This document shows, piece after piece, positions 60,423 to 64,000 of a DNA stretch of 64,000 bases (positions within the stretch are counted from its first letter, which is position 1; each line of letters starts with the position of its first letter). Source of the DNA: Pseudonocardia asaccharolytica DSM 44247 = NBRC 16224 (lineage in GTDB: Bacteria > Actinomycetota > Actinomycetes > Mycobacteriales > Pseudonocardiaceae); contig NZ_AUII01000009.1 in assembly GCF_000423625.1 (NCBI RefSeq), positions 109,168 through 173,167 on the forward strand, read 5' to 3'. Both the position numbers and the translations under genes were made by a program. Under the pieces are notes generated by a model, which saw only the letters and a list, made by a program, of their open reading frames with translations, had not been told where the DNA came from and ran no database searches.

Positions 60423-60931
60423 AGGTGCTGGTCGCAGGCATCGGCAACGTGTTCCTCTCCGACGACGGGTTCGGCGTCGAGGTGGCGCGGCGGCTGCTGG
60501 GCCGCGGCAGGCTCCCGGCCGGCGTCGAGATCGTCGACGTCGGCATCCGCGGCGTGCACCTCGCCTATCGGCTCCTCGACGGCTACGACGGCCTGATCCT
60601 GATCGACACCGTGCACCGCGACGGCCCGCCGGGCACCGTCTACCGCCTCGAGCACTCCTTCGACGCGCCACCGCCCCAGACCTCGGGCCTCGCCCTCGAC
60701 GGCCACGCCATGAGCCCGGACATCGTCCTCGGGCTGCTCCACGACCTCGCCGCGGCGAACGGGATCGACCCGCCGGTGCGGCGCGTCCTCGTCGTCGGCT
60801 GTGAACCCGCGGTCCTGCACGAGGGGATGGGTCTGTCCGACCCGGTCACCGCCGCCGTCGAACCCGCGGTGGCGACCGTCGACGAGTTGGTCACTCTGCT
60901 GCTCGACTCCCCGGAAGGAGCCCGCCCATGA
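60419..60931 (+). CDS. hydrogenase maturation protease (HyaD/HybD family)
   Basis: This endopeptidase removes the C-terminal extension of the large subunit after nickel insertion. The 170-residue protein has GIGNVFLSDDGFG, with Asp16, Asp63 (LIDTVHRDG) and His96 (LDGHAMSPD) at the positions of the nickel-binding E16, D62 and H93 of HybD. Its GTG overlaps the preceding stop (GTGA). Its expected substrate is the 21-residue tail of HhyL. Confidence 0.9.
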   Translation: MKVLVAGIGNVFLSDDGFGVEVARRLLGRGRLPAGVEIVDVGIRGVHLAYRLLDGYDGLILIDTVHRDGPPGTVYRLEHSFDAPPPQTSGLALDGHAMSPDIVLGLLHDLAAANGIDPPVRRVLVVGCEPAVLHEGMGLSDPVTAAVEPAVATVDELVTLLLDSPEGARP

Positions 60932-61041
60932 TCCGCAAGATGTTCCTGCTCGTCCTGCTCGTCGTCGCGGCCGTCGCCGCCGCGCTGGCCGTGCTGTCGC
61001 GGGACGAGATCGCCCGCTACCGCGAGATCAGCCGGATGTAG
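60928..61041 (+). CDS. 37-residue single-pass membrane protein (DUF6893-like)
   Basis: A short protein MIRKMFLLVLLVVAAVAAAL... with one transmembrane helix and a charged C-terminal tail (SRDEIARYREISRM). Its ATG overlaps the protease TGA (ATGA 60928-60931). Small one-helix proteins of this type recur at this place in group 1h clusters and may anchor or stabilise the complex. It is just 14 bp before hypC. Confidence 0.65.
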   Translation: MIRKMFLLVLLVVAAVAAALAVLSRDEIARYREISRM

Positions 61042-61054
61042 GAGGTCGCCGCAG

Positions 61055-61336
61055 ATGTGCCTGGGGATTCCCGGTGAGGTGGTCGAGCTGATGGCCGGCC
61101 ACGAGGACCTGGCCATGGTCAGCGTCGAGGGCGTGCAACGGGCGGTGAACATCGGCCTGCTGCGTGACGAGGGCGTGACCGACCTCCGCCCCGGCGACTG
61201 GGTCCTCATCCACGTCGGTTTCGCCCTCTCCAAGATCGACGAGGCCGAGGCCAAGGCGTCGCTGGACTGGTTGACCGGCGTCGGCGACGCCTACACCGAC
61301 GAGCTTCGCGCGCTCGCCGCGTCCGATATCACGTAG
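61055..61336 (+). CDS. hypC: HypC/HybG-family hydrogenase assembly chaperone
   Basis: HypC carries the Fe(CN)2CO group with HypD. The 93-residue protein starts MCLGIPGEVVE with the essential N-terminal Cys2, and VNIGLL and PGDWVLIHVGFALSKIDEAEA follow, all hallmarks of the family. It has a good GGAGG upstream of the ATG. Confidence 0.95.
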   Translation: MCLGIPGEVVELMAGHEDLAMVSVEGVQRAVNIGLLRDEGVTDLRPGDWVLIHVGFALSKIDEAEAKASLDWLTGVGDAYTDELRALAASDIT

Positions 61337-61351
61337 GGGAGGCCGTTCGCC

Positions 61352-62479
61352 GTGCGCTATGTCGACGAGTTCCGCGACGCCGCCACCGCCCGGGCGCTGT
61401 CCACCCGGATCGCCGCGCTGTGCGAGCCGGGCCGGCGCTACAAGTTCATGGAGGTCTGCGGCGGGCACACGCATACGATCTACAAGCACGGGCTGGAGGA
61501 CTATCTGCCCGAGACCATCTCGCTGGTGCACGGACCGGGCTGTCCGGTGTGCGTGATCCCGATGGGCCGGGTCGACGACGCGATCGCCATCGCCGAGCAG
61601 CCGGACGTCATCATGACCTCGTTCGGCGACATGATGCGGGTCCCCGGCGGGCGCGGTTCGTTCTTCGATTCCAAGGCCGCGGGCGCCGACATCCGGATGG
61701 TCTACTCGCCGCTGGACGCGCTGAAGATCGCCCGGAAGAACCCCGACAAGCGCGTGGTCTTCATGGCGATCGGGATGGAGACTACGGCACCGTCGACGGC
61801 GATGACGGTGCTGCGCGCCGCGAGCGAGGAGCTCGAGAACTTCTCGATCTTCTGCAACCACGTCATGATCATTCCGGCGATCAAGGCGATCCTCGACTCC
61901 CCCGACCTGCGGTTGGACGGGTTCATCGGCCCCGGTCACGTCTCGACGGTGATCGGCTGCCGGCCGTACGAGTACGTCGCGCGCGACTACGGCAAGCCGC
62001 TGGTCTGCTCCGGGTTCGAGCCGTTGGACATCCTGGAGTCGGTCTACCGGCTGATGGTGCAGGTGGCCGAGGGCCGCTGCGAGGTGGAGAACCAGTACGC
62101 CCGCGTCGTGCCCTGGGCGGGCAACCCCAAGGCGCTGCAGGTGATCGGCGAGGTGATGGAGCTGCGGCCGCACTTCGAGTGGCGCGGGCTCGGGTTCATC
62201 TCGCATTCGGCGCTGCGGGTTCGAGCCCGCTACAGCGCCTTCGATGCCGAGCGGATCTTCGACGTGCCCGGGGTGCGGGTCGCCGATCCGAAGGCGTGCC
62301 AGTGCGGTGAGGTGCTCAAGGGCGTGCTCAAACCGTGGGAGTGCAAGGTGTTCGGCACCGCGTGCACCCCGGAGACGCCGATCGGAACGTGCATGGTGTC
62401 CAGCGAGGGCGCCTGCGCGGCCTACTACAACTTCGGCCGGTTCAGCCGCGACCGCGTCCGGGAGGCGACGCGGTCGTGA
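61352..62479 (+). CDS. hypD: HypD, Fe(CN)2CO-cofactor assembly protein
   Basis: HypD is the scaffold on which the Fe(CN)2CO unit is built. The 375-residue protein has CGGHTH (Cys36-His41), GPGCPVC (Cys64, Cys67) and further cysteines toward the C-terminus (CQCGEVL, ECKVFG, CTPETPIGTCMVSSEGACAAYYNFGR) for its [4Fe-4S] cluster. It starts at GTG 61352 and overlaps hypE (GTGA). Confidence 0.97.
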   Translation: MRYVDEFRDAATARALSTRIAALCEPGRRYKFMEVCGGHTHTIYKHGLEDYLPETISLVHGPGCPVCVIPMGRVDDAIAIAEQPDVIMTSFGDMMRVPGGRGSFFDSKAAGADIRMVYSPLDALKIARKNPDKRVVFMAIGMETTAPSTAMTVLRAASEELENFSIFCNHVMIIPAIKAILDSPDLRLDGFIGPGHVSTVIGCRPYEYVARDYGKPLVCSGFEPLDILESVYRLMVQVAEGRCEVENQYARVVPWAGNPKALQVIGEVMELRPHFEWRGLGFISHSALRVRARYSAFDAERIFDVPGVRVADPKACQCGEVLKGVLKPWECKVFGTACTPETPIGTCMVSSEGACAAYYNFGRFSRDRVREATRS

Positions 62480-63585
62480 ACACCACCCAGCGCGCCGATC
62501 GGGCCGGCGAGACGACCCGCGAGCAGCAGGTGCTGGCGCGGATCGCGAAGGTCCGCGCCCGCCGGCCGAAGGTCCGAGAAGAGCGGATCACGCTCGCGCA
62601 CGGCGCGGGCGGGAAGGCCACGCACACCCTCATCGAGGCGGTGTTCGTCGAGGCGTTCCGCAACCCGGTGCTCGAACAGCTGGAGGACGGCGCATCGCTC
62701 GACACGGAGGCGGGGCGGCTCGCGTTCACCACCGACTCGTTCGTCGTCTCGCCGCTGTTCTTCCCCGGCGGGAACATCGGCGACCTGGCCGTCAACGGCA
62801 CGGTGAACGACCTGGCGATGTGCGGGGCCCGCCCGCTGCACCTGTCCGCCTCGTTCATCCTCGAGGAGGGCTTCCCGGTCGTCGACCTGCAGCGGGTCGT
62901 CGCCTCGATGGCCGCGGCCGCGCAGGCCGCGGGGGTGCAGATCGTCACCGGCGACACCAAGGTCGTCGAGCGCGGCAAGGCTGACGGCTGCTACGTCACC
63001 ACGGCCGGGGTGGGGCTGCTGGACCGCCCGCTGCGGTTGTCGGCGAGCGCGGCGCGGCCCGGCGACGTCGTGCTGGTCTCCGGGCCGATCGGCGATCACG
63101 GGATCACCGTCATGCTGGCCCGCGGCGAGCTGGACATCTCCGCCGATATCCGCTCCGACACCGCCGCGCTGAACGGCCTCACCGCCCGCCTGCTCGACGC
63201 CGCGGGTGCGGGGGTGCGGCTGCTGCGCGACGCCACCCGCGGCGGGGTCGCGACGATCTGCAACGAGGCCGCGGTGGCCTCACAGGTCGCGGTGGTGCTC
63301 GACGAGAAGTCCGTTCCGGTGCGCCCGGTCGTCACCGGGGCCGCGGAGCTGCTCGGGATCGACCCGCTCTACGTCGCGTGCGAGGGCAGGCTCGTGGCGG
63401 TGGTCGCCCCCGAGCACGCCGACGCGGCGCTGGCCGCGCTGCGGGCGCATCCGCTCGGCGAGGGTGCCACGGTGATCGGAGCGGTCCGGGACGATCCGCC
63501 GGGGCTGGTGCTGCTGCGGACCTCGTTCGGCGGGACCCGGGTCGTCGACCTGCTGGTCGGCGACCCGCTCCCTCGAATCTGCTGA
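62476..63585 (+). CDS. hypE: HypE, carbamoyl-dehydratase of hydrogenase cyanide-ligand synthesis
   Basis: HypE converts the thiocarbamate delivered by HypF to thiocyanate at its C-terminal Cys. The 369-residue protein has the HGAGGK (42-47) ATP-binding motif, NGTVNDLAMCGARP and DATRGGVATICNE, and ends PRIC with the essential C-terminal cysteine. GTG 62476 overlaps the hypD TGA. hypF, hypA and hypB are not in the window; the cluster is followed by a palindrome copy and an IS110-type element. Confidence 0.97.
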   Translation: MNTTQRADRAGETTREQQVLARIAKVRARRPKVREERITLAHGAGGKATHTLIEAVFVEAFRNPVLEQLEDGASLDTEAGRLAFTTDSFVVSPLFFPGGNIGDLAVNGTVNDLAMCGARPLHLSASFILEEGFPVVDLQRVVASMAAAAQAAGVQIVTGDTKVVERGKADGCYVTTAGVGLLDRPLRLSASAARPGDVVLVSGPIGDHGITVMLARGELDISADIRSDTAALNGLTARLLDAAGAGVRLLRDATRGGVATICNEAAVASQVAVVLDEKSVPVRPVVTGAAELLGIDPLYVACEGRLVAVVAPEHADAALAALRAHPLGEGATVIGAVRDDPPGLVLLRTSFGGTRVVDLLVGDPLPRIC

Positions 63586-63589
63586 TGTG

Positions 63590-63639
63590 CCCCTGTGAGT
63601 GCGTAACAGTGTTCTAACACTGTTACGCACTCACAGGGG
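63590..63639. repeat. 50-bp palindrome, copy 4 (opposite orientation)
   Basis: Same family as 27487, 52834 and 57758 but with central CT instead of AG, so the element is in the reverse orientation. The arms are extended by CC/GG to 24 bp. It lies four bases after the hypE stop and 18 bp before the IS110 transposase stop. Confidence 0.9.
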
Positions 63640-63657
63640 GGACGCTCCTATGGTGTG

Positions 63658-64000
63658 TCAAGCCGCACGGGTGGCTGAGGTGGGCGGGTTCTCGAGCTGG
63701 CGGTAGAGCTGGCGGGCGATGTAGCGCTTGAGGCAGCGTTTGATCTCCCTGTCGGTCTTGCCCTCGGCGTAGGTGCGGGTGTCGGGGTCGTAGCGCAGCC
63801 GGGACAGGGCGATGGTGTGCAGGGCCCGGTTGAGTTGCCGGTTGCCGCAGCGGTTGAGTCGGAAGCGCACGGTCTTGCCCGAGCTGGCGGGGATCGGGGC
63901 GGCCCCGGCGAGCATGGCGAACGCGGCATCGTTGCGGCAGCGGCCGGGGTGCGACCACGCGGTGAGCACGACCGCGGCGACAATCGGACCGACTCCGGTC
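63658..64000 (-). CDS. IS110-family transposase, C-terminal part (5' end outside window)
   Basis: Read from the edge the frame is TGVGPIVAAVVLTAWSHPGRCRNDAAFAMLAGAAPIPASSGKTVRFRLNRCGNRQLNRALHTIALSRLRYDPDTRTYAEGKTDREIKRCLKRYIARQLYRQL, the DEDD/Tnp20 C-terminal domain of the IS110/IS1111 family, with the Ser-containing motif (PASSGKT). The stop is at 63658-63660. The 3' noncoding end is at most 18 bp to the palindrome, so any long noncoding region that encodes the bridge RNA would be upstream, outside the window. The remaining N-terminus lies past the edge. Confidence 0.85.
   Translation of the reverse strand, partial: TGVGPIVAAVVLTAWSHPGRCRNDAAFAMLAGAAPIPASSGKTVRFRLNRCGNRQLNRALHTIALSRLRYDPDTRTYAEGKTDREIKRCLKRYIARQLYRQLENPPTSATRAA

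Noticed and set aside
1..64000. tRNA or rRNA genes
   Set aside because: I did not recognise any tRNA cloverleaf or rRNA segment by eye; a tRNA search program would be needed to exclude a missed one.

Overview
The window is strongly GC-rich and carries actinobacterial hallmark families: WhiB, an RsdA-type anti-sigma factor, Kgd, DUF397/XRE remnants, DUF5134, DUF3040, DUF6104 and an F420-type LLM oxidoreductase. The gene mix suggests a member of the Pseudonocardiaceae, possibly Pseudonocardia. This is inferred from gene content and is not proven by a marker gene.

Layout. (1) 1-8390: phenylacetate catabolism. paaA-paaB-paaC on the minus strand share control with a TetR repressor, an enoyl-CoA hydratase and the divergent paaZ-paaK. 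Two copies of a CGAA..TTCG palindrome lie upstream of the two transcription units. A tnpB-only IS200/IS605-type element sits exactly in the paaB/paaC stop-start overlap. (2) 8437-15756: small regulators, a decayed XRE/DUF574 cassette, an AhpD-like protein, a methyltransferase, a ferritin-like VIT1 transporter, and a two-gene module (small SCP2-like protein plus alpha/beta hydrolase) present twice in tandem. (3) 15818-24479: an ABC transporter pair, then a stress block (flavohaemoglobin, two Usp proteins, PucR-type regulator, DUF3040, GreA-family factor, WhiB, SixA-type phosphatase). Its intergenic regions share an inverted repeat TGCCGA-N3-TCGGCA. (4) 24663-36599: RsdA-like anti-sigma factor, a radical SAM enzyme with unusual cysteine spacing, glmS, a fused double ABC exporter, a second ABC pair and an HSL-type esterase. 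(5) 36795-47407: acyl-CoA ligase with a duplicated fragment downstream, molybdopterin oxidoreductase, LLM oxidoreductase, a frameshifted POT transporter, kgd and a DUF6104 gene. (6) 47408-54128: a DUF559 nuclease-like gene bracketed by two oppositely oriented triple-palindrome arrays with an exact 42-bp period, an FtsK/SpoIIIE-type ATPase with a small partner, a TetR/VOC pair, two small helical proteins and a DUF5134 membrane protein. (7) 54369-63585: an eleven-gene high-affinity [NiFe]-hydrogenase cluster. The small subunit has CxxD instead of CxxC at the proximal cluster, as expected for group 1h. The order is hhyS-hhyL-NifU-like-DUF5947-DUF6084-unknown-protease-small membrane peptide-hypC-hypD-hypE. 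hypA, hypB and hypF are not in the window. (8) 63658 to the end: 3' part of an IS110-family transposase.

Two palindrome families stand out. A near-perfect 46-50 bp palindrome (arm core GTGAGTGCGTAACAGTGTT) occurs four times, with a fifth degenerate copy. Several copies contain the stop codon of the upstream gene; one lies inside the hydrogenase operon and one abuts the IS110 element. The second family is the 42-bp-period array around the DUF559 gene. These, the stress-block motif and the tnpB insertion at a translational-coupling site are the most unusual signals. Nothing here is a proven new system. The DUF559 gene with mirrored palindrome arrays and the palindrome-partitioned hydrogenase operon are the best candidates.
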